Positions 32,439 through 40,070 of a stretch of 46,633 nt of DNA are shown here, piece after piece. A model generated the notes under the pieces. The model saw only the letters and a list, made by a program, of their open reading frames with translations, searched no databases and was not told the DNA's origin. Every line of letters starts with the position of its first letter. Position 1 is the stretch's first letter. Position numbers and translations under genes: made by a program. Source of the DNA: Oceanicola sp. S124 (lineage in GTDB: Bacteria; Pseudomonadota; Alphaproteobacteria; Rhodobacterales; Rhodobacteraceae); NCBI RefSeq assembly GCF_000220565.1, contig NZ_AFPM01000230.1, positions 1 to 46,633 of the forward strand, given 5' to 3'.

Positions 32439-33434
32439 CTAGGTGTTCAGTCCCGGCATCTGGTGGATCGGATGCAAGATGAATCTGTCCGGCTCTGATG
32501 TCCAGATCTTGCAGATGTATTCGTAGGGTGTGAGCCCGTTGAGGGTCTTGAGCCGGCGCGCGAAGTTGTATGCTGCCATGAAGTCCGAGAGGTGCGTTTG
32601 CAGCTGATCATGGCTTTCGTAGTGGAAGCGTTTGACGGTGGCCTCCTTGATCGTGCGGTTCATCCGTTCGACCTGTCCGTTGGTCCAGGGATGGTTGGGT
32701 TTGGTCAGCCGGTGCTCAATCCCGCTCGCCATTGTCCTCGGACCAATGGCGGACAAAGGCTCGCCCTCACAGATCATGTCGAAACGCATGGGCCGAGAAT
32801 AAGCAGTGTTCCGGTTCCGAGGCTGCTCAGCGAACTGAATGCCATTGTCGGTGAGGACAGTGTGAACCTGATATGGCACGGCTTCGAGCATGTGTTGCAG
32901 GAACTCCCAGGCCGTCTTCCTGTCTGCTTTCTCGACGAGCTGGGTCACCGCAAACTTGCTCGTGCGGTCGATGCCAACGAACAGGAAGAGCTTTCCTTCA
33001 GCAGTCTGCACTTCGGCAATGTCTATGTGGAAGAAGCCGATCGGGTAGCTTTTGAACTTCGACCGCCTCGGTTTGTCGCCCTCGACGTCAGGCAAGCGTG
33101 AGATACCATGCCGCTGTAGACAGCGGTGCAGCGCCGAGCGTGTCAGGTGCGGGATGGACGGCTGAAGGGCATATAGGCAGTCATCAAGCGGCAGCAGCGT
33201 GTGGCGCCGAAACGCGACGATGGCCGCCTCCTCAGCCTCCGTGAGGACCGTCGAACGTGGCTCCTTTGGGCCGGTCTTGAGATCATCGACCGTCTGCCGT
33301 TTACGCCACTTCGCAACCGTCTTTGGGTTGATCCCCAACTCCCGGCTCAGCGTCGCGAGCGAAGCTTGCGATTGCTGTATTGCTGCTCTGACGGCGTGCG
33401 TGGTCGTGGCGCTTCCGTGACGAACCTGTCCCAT
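32439..33434 (-). CDS. IS481-family transposase
   Basis: A 331-residue DDE transposase: an N-terminal helix-turn-helix (LSRELGINPKTVAKWRKR, about residues 29-46) and an rve integrase core with D138 (FFHIDIAEV), D196 (VLTDNGIQF) and E256 (NGQVERMNRT). The start at 33434 (MGQVRHGS) is the usual family start; an in-frame ATG at 33449 is possible. The segment GEPLSAIGPRTMAS between the second aspartate and the glutamate looks about 12 residues longer than in relatives as I remember them, which could impair activity. The stop codon lies at the very end of the element, within the terminal repeat. Confidence 0.92.
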   Translation of the reverse strand: MGQVRHGSATTTHAVRAAIQQSQASLATLSRELGINPKTVAKWRKRQTVDDLKTGPKEPRSTVLTEAEEAAIVAFRRHTLLPLDDCLYALQPSIPHLTRSALHRCLQRHGISRLPDVEGDKPRRSKFKSYPIGFFHIDIAEVQTAEGKLFLFVGIDRTSKFAVTQLVEKADRKTAWEFLQHMLEAVPYQVHTVLTDNGIQFAEQPRNRNTAYSRPMRFDMICEGEPLSAIGPRTMASGIEHRLTKPNHPWTNGQVERMNRTIKEATVKRFHYESHDQLQTHLSDFMAAYNFARRLKTLNGLTPYEYICKIWTSEPDRFILHPIHQMPGLNT

Positions 33435-33494
33435 AGGGCATCCTTCCATTCCTTCGAAAGGATCACACCATCAAACCGTGGGATCAAACACCTA
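32440..33494 (-). mobile_element. IS481-family insertion sequence with terminal repeats
   Basis: Ends read inward as TAGGTGTTCAGTCCC (from 32440) and TAGGTGTTTGATCCC (from 33494 on the minus strand): the first 8 and last 4 of 15 positions match. The element is about 1.05 kb, a normal IS481 size. No clear target-site duplication is visible (ACAAC on the left, AATAA on the right). Confidence 0.8.
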
Positions 33495-33653
33495 AATAAG
33501 TTGTATGACGCCTTCTGGCAGATCGAATGCAGCGACGCTGACCTGAAAATCGAAGCGTTCGACGAAGACGAATCTGTATCGGATTTCATCCAGCCTGTTT
33601 GGAACACCTATTTCCGCCACCGGAGGAACACGCGCGCAAACAGCAAAACCTGA
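33495..33653 (+). pseudogene. 3' fragment of a small gene cut by the IS481 element
   Basis: Directly after the IS end the plus strand reads NKLYDAFWQIECSDADLKIE and continues to a stop at 33651-33653 (ending RANSKT). On the other side of the element, 32371-32439 reads in the same frame as KIECRIHVSFYAADN, so the two parts would join into one protein-like frame. The next gene starts 6 bp later with GAGG in front, suggesting they once formed an operon. No family is recognised. Confidence 0.5.
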
Positions 33654-33659
33654 GGATTC

Positions 33660-34055
33660 GTGACTATCGCCATCCAGCTAACCGCGGACGAAGGCACGGA
33701 GGCCGATTGGGTATACGGCAAGCGGTCAAAGGTCATAGTCGGGTATTCGATCGGCAACGAGATCCAGGATGCATGGGAATTCACAACGGACGCCGTCAAC
33801 GAGGCGGGGCAGACAGAATATTGCGTCGCCGAACAGCGCTTCTGGCGCCCAGAGGACAACGAGGACAAGAGCTGGTTCTACGCTGTGCCCCTCGATTTTC
33901 TGACCAGCACCAAGCGCGTACGAGAACTCGTCGTCGCCCCTGCACATGAGATCCTGCGCGGCGGGCCGGTTAACGACTTCATCGCCAAGGTCGACGCCTC
34001 TCTAGCCAAGATCGAAGCAAGCCTCTGCCTGCCGCCACAGCCGAGCGCCGCCTGA
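33660..34055 (+). CDS. Hypothetical protein of unknown function
   Basis: A 131-residue, acidic, probably soluble protein starting at GTG 33660 with GAGG 5 nt upstream. It begins MTIAIQLTADEGTEADWVYG, with no signal peptide or membrane segment; the C-terminal part (residues about 103-125) looks helical. I do not recognise a family. Base composition is clearly less GC-rich than the flanking operons, in line with the mobile-element surroundings. An adjacent 17-codon frame (MTKLFFIGSGLGHHAAL, 34055-34108) starts in its stop codon and may be the remains of a following gene. Confidence 0.6.
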   Translation: MTIAIQLTADEGTEADWVYGKRSKVIVGYSIGNEIQDAWEFTTDAVNEAGQTEYCVAEQRFWRPEDNEDKSWFYAVPLDFLTSTKRVRELVVAPAHEILRGGPVNDFIAKVDASLAKIEASLCLPPQPSAA

Positions 34056-34108
34056 TGACCAAGCTCTTCTTCATCGGCAGCGGGTTAGGCCATCACGCCG
34101 CTCTCTAG

Positions 34109-34812
34109 TAGGCGGTCGCAATCGAGCACTTACGGCCAAGATGGCTGGTCGCTTCGTCGTGAGCGGGTTTTACGAATGTTTGCATCAAAAGCTTGAGCGC
34201 AAGGACTTATTTGGCCAGAGACAGCCCCGAAGCCGTTATGGCCTCGGGTATGGCGGATGTCAGCTTGCTCCGCGTTGGTGATCTGCGCCTGCACCGCCAT
34301 GCTGCACGATGCCGCGAATGATCGCTCTAGGGAAGCTGCACCGCAGCGAGGCCAGACCTGGCGAAGGTCGGCTTAGGGCCGGTTCGGCGATGCTGCGCTG
34401 CGGCTTGGCTCGACTCGCTCAACGGCAGCTCCGGGCCGAAAACGCCGGAAGGTGCGGCTGGAGACAGTCTGTTTGGCTTGTCCGCTTCCTGCGCTTCTCT
34501 GATGTTCGTTCAGGGCGCAGCGCACGGCGGCTCTCCGCCCTGCCTGCCTATGCTGGCCACTACCCTGCGGCAGGCGTGGATGTCCGCAGGATCGATGGTG
34601 CAGAACCGGAGCTTAGGAGGAGACGGGGATAGGCTATCTGACGTCCTCGATCCGAGGGTTTGGCTCAGATTTCACGTTGTGAAGCGAAGGTTCGGACCGT
34701 CGGTCGCGTCCATCTCGCGAATGGTCAGCGGCCGATGTGTCCCATGTGCCAATCCTACATGGGACACTTTCGCCCTTAAGAGGCAGAAATATAATGATCT
34801 TGTGATTGGGAA
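34109..34812. other. Gene-free accessory stretch between the hypothetical gene and tRNA-Gly
   Basis: About 700 bp with no frame that resembles a protein family. The composition is mixed and GC content lower than in the operons. The only clear structure is the perfect hairpin at 34737-34767. Together with the IS remnants it looks like decayed mobile DNA next to a tRNA. Confidence 0.55.
34737..34767. repeat. Perfect 11-bp inverted repeat downstream of tRNA-Gly
   Basis: GTGTCCCATGT and ACATGGGACAC flank a 9-nt loop, about 45 bp beyond the 3' end of the tRNA. It might end the tRNA transcript, but no T-run follows on the minus strand. A recombination or regulator site is equally possible. Confidence 0.5.
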
Positions 34813-34886
34813 TGGAGCGGGCGACGGGAATCGAACCCGTATCTCTTGCTTGGAAGGCAAGGGTCTTACCATTACACAACGCCCGC
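34813..34886 (-). tRNA. tRNA-Gly(UCC)
   Basis: The minus strand folds into a standard cloverleaf: acceptor GCGGGCG/CGCCCGC, D-arm with the AATGGTAAGA loop, anticodon stem CTTGC/GCAAG with loop CTTCCAA (anticodon UCC), T-arm with GGTTCGATTCC, discriminator T and an encoded CCA. It reads GGA (and probably GGG) glycine codons. The 3' end faces the accessory region 32150-34812, the orientation expected if the tRNA served as an integration site. Confidence 0.96.
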
Positions 34887-35087
34887 TCGGGCTGGACCCG
34901 ATGACTAGAGCATCCTCCGGGGAGGGGTCAAGGCCCCTTTCGCCTGCGCGGCCGACAAGAGGTGTCTAAACCGTGCAACCTCAGGCGGGGACGCCTTTTT
35001 GCCTGTTCACGGTCTGGTCATCTCGGCGGATTTCGTGACATTCTGTCGCGCAGAGAAAGCCAACCGGAGCCGGAGGAGGGCAGCCGT

Positions 35088-35588
35088 ATGAGCGAGGGAC
35101 AAGGGGGCTCGGCCGCAGTGCTGGACGCCACCAGGGAGAAACCCGAAGGGCGCGTGCCAGCGTTGGACCTGGATGAATATGCGCCATTCCTGTTGAATGC
35201 CGTGTCGCTGGCCTGGACGCGGCAGATCGCCGGCGTCTTCAAGGACAGGTTCGCCATGGGGGTGGTGGAATGGCGCGTGGTGGCGGTGCTGTCGGCCCAG
35301 CCGGGGATCGCCGCATCACAGATCTGCGAGTTGCTGCGCATGGACAAGTCCGCAATCAGCCGTTCGCTGCACCTGCTGGCGGAACGGGGCTACCTGGACC
35401 ACGAGGCACCCACGGGCGACATGCGGCGGCGCGAGTGGCGGTTGTCTGACAGGGGGCAGGTGCTGTTCGAGGATCTGCTGGTGGTCGCTCTCGAGACCGA
35501 GACGCGGATGCTTCAGGGCGTGTCCGAAGAGGAAAGACTGGCCTTTCTTGACGTCATGCGCCGCTTTCTGGGCAACCTGGAAGGCTGA
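35088..35588 (+). CDS. MarR family transcriptional regulator (near the TRAP operon)
   Basis: A 166-residue winged-helix regulator. The MarR core runs through ALDLDEYAPFLLNAVSLAWT, MGVVEWRVVAVLSAQPGIAASQICELLRMDKSAISRSLHLLAERGYL and the wing TGDMRRREWRLSDRG. The start at 35088 is preceded by GGAGGAGGG; an earlier in-frame ATG at 34962 gives unconserved sequence. It is convergent with the dctM-like gene across a strong hairpin. Its target is not evident; the TRAP/aryl-acid locus is the likeliest. Confidence 0.92.
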   Translation: MSEGQGGSAAVLDATREKPEGRVPALDLDEYAPFLLNAVSLAWTRQIAGVFKDRFAMGVVEWRVVAVLSAQPGIAASQICELLRMDKSAISRSLHLLAERGYLDHEAPTGDMRRREWRLSDRGQVLFEDLLVVALETETRMLQGVSEEERLAFLDVMRRFLGNLEG

Positions 35589-35595
35589 AACGCCA

Positions 35596-35620
35596 AGGGC
35601 GGCCGGTCGTCGGCCGCCCT
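35596..35620. terminator. Bidirectional terminator between marR and the TRAP operon
   Basis: A perfect 10-bp stem (AGGGCGGCCG / CGGCCGCCCT) with a 5-nt loop lies 8 bp after the marR stop and 31 bp before the dctM-like stop. T-runs are weak, but position and strength fit a shared terminator of convergent genes. Confidence 0.7.
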
Positions 35621-35650
35621 CGACAGGAGGTTTCGGGGGGCGCAGCCGCG

Positions 35651-36955
35651 CTATTGCATCAGCTGCGGCAGGTAGAGCACCACTCCCGGGAATATCACCA
35701 CCAGCGCCGTGACCACGAGGTCGGACAGCAGGAAGGGGCCGACGCCCTTGAAGACCTGCATGGTGGTGACATGCTCGGAGGCGACATTGCGGATGACGAA
35801 GACGTTCAGGCCTACGGGCGGGGTCACCATGCCGATTTCCAGCAGCTTCACCACCAGCACGCCGAACCAGACCAGGCTGATCCCTTCCGCGTTCAGGATC
35901 GGGATGAAGATCGGCAGGGTGACCAGCATGGCGCCGAAGGGCTCCATCACCATGCCCAGCAGGAAGTAGATCACCACGACGATCAGCATCAGGTGATAGT
36001 AGGAAAGGTCGGCTCCGCTGACCTGGGCGGCGATGAAGTTCGACAGGCCGGTGATCCCGAGGAAGCGGGTGAACATCGCCGCGCCGATGCCGATGATCAG
36101 CAGCGAGGCGGTGGTCTGAAGGGTCTCCAGCAGCGAGGTGCGCAGCACGGTCCAGTTCAGCCGACCGACCGCCATGGCGCACAGAACCGCGCCCGCGGCG
36201 CCGACCGCGCCCGCCTCGGTGGCGCTGAACAGGCCCGAGAAGAGACCGCCGAAGACCAGCGCGATCAGCGCCAGCACCGGCCAGGTGTCGATCAGCGCCC
36301 GCCCGAGCGGAGGGGTGTCTTCCTCGATGGGCTGGCGCGGGATCAGGTCGGGGCGCAGCCAGGCGCCGATCAGGATCACCACGGCGTAGGAGATCGCGGT
36401 CATGATGCCTATGGTGACGCCGCCCATGAAGACCTGGGTGATCGAGGTTTCGGCAAAGACCCCGTAGATGATCATGATGATCGAGGGCGGGATCAGCGCG
36501 CCGATGGTGCCGCCGGCCGCGATGGATCCGGCGGCGATGGAGGGCGAGTAGCCCGCCTTGACCATCTCGGGGATGGCGATGCGGCCCATCGAGGCGGCGG
36601 TGGCAATCGAACTGCCACAGACCGCCGCGAACCCCGAACAGGTGAAGATCGAGGCGATGGCCAGCGCGCCGGGGATCCTCCTCAAGGCCACCTTGGCGGC
36701 GGTGAACAGCCCCGAGGTCAGGTTGGAATGGTAGGCCACGAAGCCCATCAGCAGGAACATCGGCACCGCGGACATCGTCCACTTGGCGGCAAAGTCGTAG
36801 GGCGTGTTCTGCAGGATGCCGACAGCAGGCGTCGTGCCCAGAAGCGAGACGATGCCGCCGAAGCTGACCGCGATCATCGCCAGCGCCACGGGCACCCGCA
36901 GGATCAGCAGCACCAGAAGCGCGGCGATGCCGTAGAAGCCGGTTTCAACACTCAT
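35651..36955 (-). CDS. TRAP transporter large permease, DctM
   Basis: A 434-residue inner-membrane protein with about 12 helices. Family landmarks include SVPMFLLMGFVAYHSNLT-like segment near residues 44-61, CSGFAAVCGSSIATAASMGRIAIPEM (about residues 101-126), SIAAGSIAAGGTIGALIPPSIIMIIYG (about residues 139-165), and a C-terminal ITPPVGLNVFVI-like segment (VTPPVGLNVFVIRNVA). It couples the sodium gradient to organic-acid import. Its start overlaps the end of the dctQ-like gene by 4 bp (ATGA). Confidence 0.96.
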   Translation of the reverse strand: MSVETGFYGIAALLVLLILRVPVALAMIAVSFGGIVSLLGTTPAVGILQNTPYDFAAKWTMSAVPMFLLMGFVAYHSNLTSGLFTAAKVALRRIPGALAIASIFTCSGFAAVCGSSIATAASMGRIAIPEMVKAGYSPSIAAGSIAAGGTIGALIPPSIIMIIYGVFAETSITQVFMGGVTIGIMTAISYAVVILIGAWLRPDLIPRQPIEEDTPPLGRALIDTWPVLALIALVFGGLFSGLFSATEAGAVGAAGAVLCAMAVGRLNWTVLRTSLLETLQTTASLLIIGIGAAMFTRFLGITGLSNFIAAQVSGADLSYYHLMLIVVVIYFLLGMVMEPFGAMLVTLPIFIPILNAEGISLVWFGVLVVKLLEIGMVTPPVGLNVFVIRNVASEHVTTMQVFKGVGPFLLSDLVVTALVVIFPGVVLYLPQLMQ

Positions 36956-37470
36956 GTTTCAGCGCCTTCCTGGGCAGGGGCCGAGGGGCCCGCGATGATG
37001 ATGACAAGACGCAGGGCGGTCATGGCAGCGGCCAGGAAGAAGCCCAGGGTGGGAAGGAAATAGCTGGGCCAGACCGCGACCTTGTGCCCCAGCACGTCCA
37101 CGAAGGTGCCGATGGAGAGGTTCTTCAGCGCCACCGCCCAGGTGACCCAGCCGATGGCGGCATAGATCACGGTGGCCAGCAGGGCGACCGCCCCATCCGA
37201 GATACGGCGCCCCGTGGGGGTCAGCAGCATCTCCATCACCTCGACGGTGATCATGGTGCGCTGGCGTTCGACCCAGGCCAGGGGCAGGAAGACGATCAGC
37301 ACCATGTAGTAGCGCGAGACGATCTCGTTGGTGGCGGGGATCGGCGTATCGGCGAAGTTGCGCAGCGCCACGTCCAGCGTGACATGCACCAGCATCGCCA
37401 GCAGCCCGATCGACCCGATGAGGGCGAGGCCCTGCGACAGGCGGTCGGCGGCCTTTTCCAAGCTTTTCAT
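36952..37470 (-). CDS. TRAP transporter small permease, DctQ
   Basis: A 172-residue four-helix membrane protein that forms a complex with DctM. After an amphipathic start it has helices at about residues 13-35, 48-68, 85-110 and 130-155, with the typical NEIVSRYYMVLIVFLPLAWVERQ segment. It overlaps dctM by 4 bp and follows the dctP gene across a 72-bp gap that holds a strong hairpin. Confidence 0.95.
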   Translation of the reverse strand: MKSLEKAADRLSQGLALIGSIGLLAMLVHVTLDVALRNFADTPIPATNEIVSRYYMVLIVFLPLAWVERQRTMITVEVMEMLLTPTGRRISDGAVALLATVIYAAIGWVTWAVALKNLSIGTFVDVLGHKVAVWPSYFLPTLGFFLAAAMTALRLVIIIAGPSAPAQEGAET

Positions 37471-37504
37471 GGCAGTATCCGATGTGAGGGGGTCGGAAGG
37501 GGAA

Positions 37505-37533
37505 CCCGCGGCCAGGGGGTGCCTGGCCGCGGG
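37505..37533 (-). terminator. Intercistronic attenuator/stabilising hairpin between dctP and dctQ
   Basis: A perfect 11-bp stem (CCCGCGGCCAG and its complement) with a 7-nt loop is followed on the minus strand by TTCCCCTTCC. As at 2105-2135, it separates a binding-protein gene from its permease genes and probably raises the ratio of binding protein to permease. Confidence 0.7.
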
Positions 37534-37542
37534 CAGGGCAGG

Positions 37543-38667
37543 TCACATGCCGTAAGTGGCGAAGTCGACCTTGCTCCAGACTTCGTCCCAGACCCGTTCG
37601 ACGATGGCGTCGCGATCATGGCCGACCTCTTCGGAAATGGCTTCCCACTTCGCGATCAGGCGGTTGAACTCGGCGATCCGTTCGGGGGCGTCCTCCATGC
37701 CGTAGCGCTCGGCCGAGATGGCCGCGGCGGCCTCCTGGTCGGCCTTGGCGAAATCGGCCGCGGCCTGCACGAAGGCCGGGTCGGCCTCGGCGATGGTGAT
37801 GCCGGCTTCCAGGGCCGCCTTCTCGGCGATCTGCGGGAAGTCGTACCCCCAGCGTTGGGTCATGTCGGCATTGGCACGGTTGGCGGCCCGCGCCATGGCC
37901 TCACGCTGCTCGGGGCTGAGCGAGGCCCAGGTCGGCGCGGCGGTGGTCAGGTTCGAGGTGGCGAAGTAGGTGCCGAGCGGCAGCACGGTCACGTTCTTCA
38001 CCAGTTCGACCAGCCGGAAGGCCAGCAGGTCGCCGATCGAGGCCATGGAGCCGTCGATGGTGCCCTGGGACATCGCCTCGAAGGTCTCCAGCACCGACAC
38101 CGATACCGGAGTCGCGCCGAAGTGCTCGGCCCAGCGGGAGTAGGGGGCGCCGCCCGAGCGCAGGCGCAGGCCCTCGACATCGGCCTGGGTCGAGACCGGC
38201 GTCTTGGTCAGCAGCGCATACTGGTCGGACGAGCCCGAGCCCAGGTAGACCATACCGAAGTCCGACAGCTCTTTCTGGCAGGTGTCGCAGGTCACGGTGT
38301 ATTCGGTCAGCGCTGCGCCCATGGCATGGGCATCGCGGCCCGAAAGCGCCAGTTCACCCGCCAGGGCGAAGTTCGGCAGCTCGGCCGGGAAGTAGAGCGG
38401 CAGCAGGTTGCCGACATCCACCAGCCCGGTTTGCAGGGCGTCCTTCATCTGGCCCAGACCCACCACCTCGGTTCCAAGCTCGATGGTGGTCAGTTCGCCG
38501 TTGGTTTCCTCTGCCAGGTATTCGGCAAAGGGCTTGTAGAGATAGCCGTTCGACGGGTGCGCGGGCGGCGCCCCCGAAGCGATGCGCAGGTCCCGCGCGT
38601 CAGCGGCTGCCGTCAGACCCAGCCCGAAAGCCGCGGCCACCATCAGTGTCTTGCTGAAAGCTCCCAT
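37543..38667 (-). CDS. TRAP transporter substrate-binding protein, DctP family
   Basis: A 374-residue periplasmic binding protein with a signal peptide ending AADA near residue 24. Features are LRIASGAPPAHPSNGYLYKP, GQMKDALQTGLVDVGNL, the ligand-carboxylate arginine in VEGLRLRSGG, and TFEAMSQGTIDGSM. A CDTC pair near residue 130 may form a disulfide. It is the first TRAP gene of a leftward operon and lies 28 bp after the amidohydrolase gene. The surrounding aryl-CoA genes suggest a hydroxycinnamate or other aromatic acid as ligand, as known for some TRAP systems; this is inference. Confidence 0.94.
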   Translation of the reverse strand: MGAFSKTLMVAAAFGLGLTAAADARDLRIASGAPPAHPSNGYLYKPFAEYLAEETNGELTTIELGTEVVGLGQMKDALQTGLVDVGNLLPLYFPAELPNFALAGELALSGRDAHAMGAALTEYTVTCDTCQKELSDFGMVYLGSGSSDQYALLTKTPVSTQADVEGLRLRSGGAPYSRWAEHFGATPVSVSVLETFEAMSQGTIDGSMASIGDLLAFRLVELVKNVTVLPLGTYFATSNLTTAAPTWASLSPEQREAMARAANRANADMTQRWGYDFPQIAEKAALEAGITIAEADPAFVQAAADFAKADQEAAAAISAERYGMEDAPERIAEFNRLIAKWEAISEEVGHDRDAIVERVWDEVWSKVDFATYGM

Positions 38668-38695
38668 TTTCTCCTCCCTGGTTGCTTTGCGTTTA

Positions 38696-39583
38696 TCAGA
38701 TCTTGAGGAGCCTCCTAGCGTTCTCCTTCAAGATCAGCGGCTTCACCTCCTCGCGGAGGTCAAGTTCGTCGAATTCGGCCAGCCAGCGGTCCGGCGTGAT
38801 CGCCGGCCAGTCAGAGCCGAAAAGCATCTTCTTCTTCAGGATCGAATTGGCGTATTTCACGAAGATCGGCGGGAAGTACTTCGGCGCCCAGCCGGACATG
38901 TCGATGTAGACATTGGGCTTGTGGGTGGCCACCGACAGGCCCTCTTCGGTCCAGGGGAAACCCGGATGCGCCAGCACGATGGGCATGTCCGGGAAATCCA
39001 CCGCCACGTCATCGACATGCATCGGGTTGGAATACTTCAGCCGCATCCCCATGCCGCCGCGCATCCCCGAGCCGACCCCGGTCTGCCCCGAGTGGAACAG
39101 CGCGATGGCGCCTTCCTCGGCAATCGCCTCGTAGAGGTCATAGGCCATGCGGTCATTGGGGAAGAAGCCCTGCATCGTGGGATGGAACTTGAAGCCCTTC
39201 ACCCCGAAGTCGCGCACCAGGCGGCGCGCTTCCCGCGCACCGGCCTTGCCCTTGTGGGGGTCGATCGAGGCGAAGGGGATCAGCACGTCGCCGTTCTCAT
39301 TCGCAAGCTCGGCCACTTCCTCGTTGGAATAGCGGTGGAACCCGGTCTCGCGCTCTGCATCGACGGGGAAGATCACCGCGCCGATCTTGCGCTCGCGGAA
39401 GTACGCGGCGGTCTGCGGCACGGTCGGCAGCATCCCGTCGGCCCCCGCGGGGTTCCTGAAGTACTTGGCCATGCCGGCCTGGAATTCGTTGTAGCCGTCA
39501 TCCCGCCCGCATTTGCAGGGCTCTTCGGCATGGGTGTGGAAATCGATGGCGACCAGCTCGTCGACATTCATGGTAGGGCTCAT
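38696..39583 (-). CDS. Amidohydrolase family protein (ACMSD/amidohydrolase 2-like)
   Basis: A 295-residue TIM-barrel metal enzyme. Metal and catalytic residues are visible: H16-x-H18 (IDFHTHAEE), H164 (LFHSG), H206 (LAHPGFPW) and D258 (FGSDWP). Relatives include ACMS decarboxylase, gamma-resorcylate decarboxylase and 4-oxalomesaconate hydratase, so decarboxylation or hydration of an aromatic acid or ring-cleavage product is possible. A CKCGRDDGYNEF segment near residues 23-34 with two cysteines is unusual. It lies 3 bp downstream of marR and 28 bp upstream of dctP, inside the presumed aryl-acid operon. Confidence 0.88.
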   Translation of the reverse strand: MSPTMNVDELVAIDFHTHAEEPCKCGRDDGYNEFQAGMAKYFRNPAGADGMLPTVPQTAAYFRERKIGAVIFPVDAERETGFHRYSNEEVAELANENGDVLIPFASIDPHKGKAGAREARRLVRDFGVKGFKFHPTMQGFFPNDRMAYDLYEAIAEEGAIALFHSGQTGVGSGMRGGMGMRLKYSNPMHVDDVAVDFPDMPIVLAHPGFPWTEEGLSVATHKPNVYIDMSGWAPKYFPPIFVKYANSILKKKMLFGSDWPAITPDRWLAEFDELDLREEVKPLILKENARRLLKI

Positions 39584-39586
39584 GGT

Positions 39587-40066
39587 CTACTCTCCCTTGC
39601 TTTCCTCGAACCCGGCCATCTTGATCAGAAGGCGCCTGAGTTCGCGTGCCTCGCCCGGGGTGAGGCGCTTGACGGTGCGCTTCTCGACCTCGGGAAAATG
39701 CGTGGTGATCTGGGCGATGCGCGCCGCGCCCTCGGGCGTCAGCCGCAGCTCGACCGAGCGGCGGTCCTCGGGCGGCACCCGGCGCGAGATCAGGCCCGAG
39801 GCCTCCATTTCGCGCACCATCTTCGACATCTGGGCGCGCTTGATCTTCAGCGTCTTCGAGACAGCGCCCTGACGGATGCCGGGGTTCTCGCGCACCAGGT
39901 CCAGCACCGTCGCCTCGCCGGGGCGGATGTTCTCATCGGCCAGCACGGTGAAGAAGTGGCTGAAACTGCGCAACTGGGCGACACGCAGCAGGAAGCCGAG
40001 AGAGCCGCGCAGGCTCTCCTTGCTGATGCCTTCCTCTGGCTTGTCGATCCCGCCCGGCTGGTTCAT
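39587..40066 (-). CDS. MarR family transcriptional regulator (hydroxycinnamate-type context)
   Basis: A 159-residue regulator with a MarR winged helix: RSFSHFFTVLADENIRPGEATVLDLVRENPGIRQGAVSKTLKIKRAQMSKMVREMEASGLISRRVPPEDRRSVELRLTPEG is represented by residues about 34-115. It is 4 bp downstream of the crotonase gene. Regulators of this family (CouR, FerR, HcaR types) repress hydroxycinnamate genes and are released by aryl-CoA thioesters. The palindrome at 40894-40913 in the divergent promoter is the probable binding site. Confidence 0.92.
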   Translation of the reverse strand: MNQPGGIDKPEEGISKESLRGSLGFLLRVAQLRSFSHFFTVLADENIRPGEATVLDLVRENPGIRQGAVSKTLKIKRAQMSKMVREMEASGLISRRVPPEDRRSVELRLTPEGAARIAQITTHFPEVEKRTVKRLTPGEARELRRLLIKMAGFEESKGE

Positions 40067-40070
40067 CGCA

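Noticed and set aside
34055-34108. 17-codon frame starting in the stop codon of the hypothetical gene
   Set aside because: Too short and without a recognisable family; at most a remnant, so it is mentioned only within the neighbouring entry.
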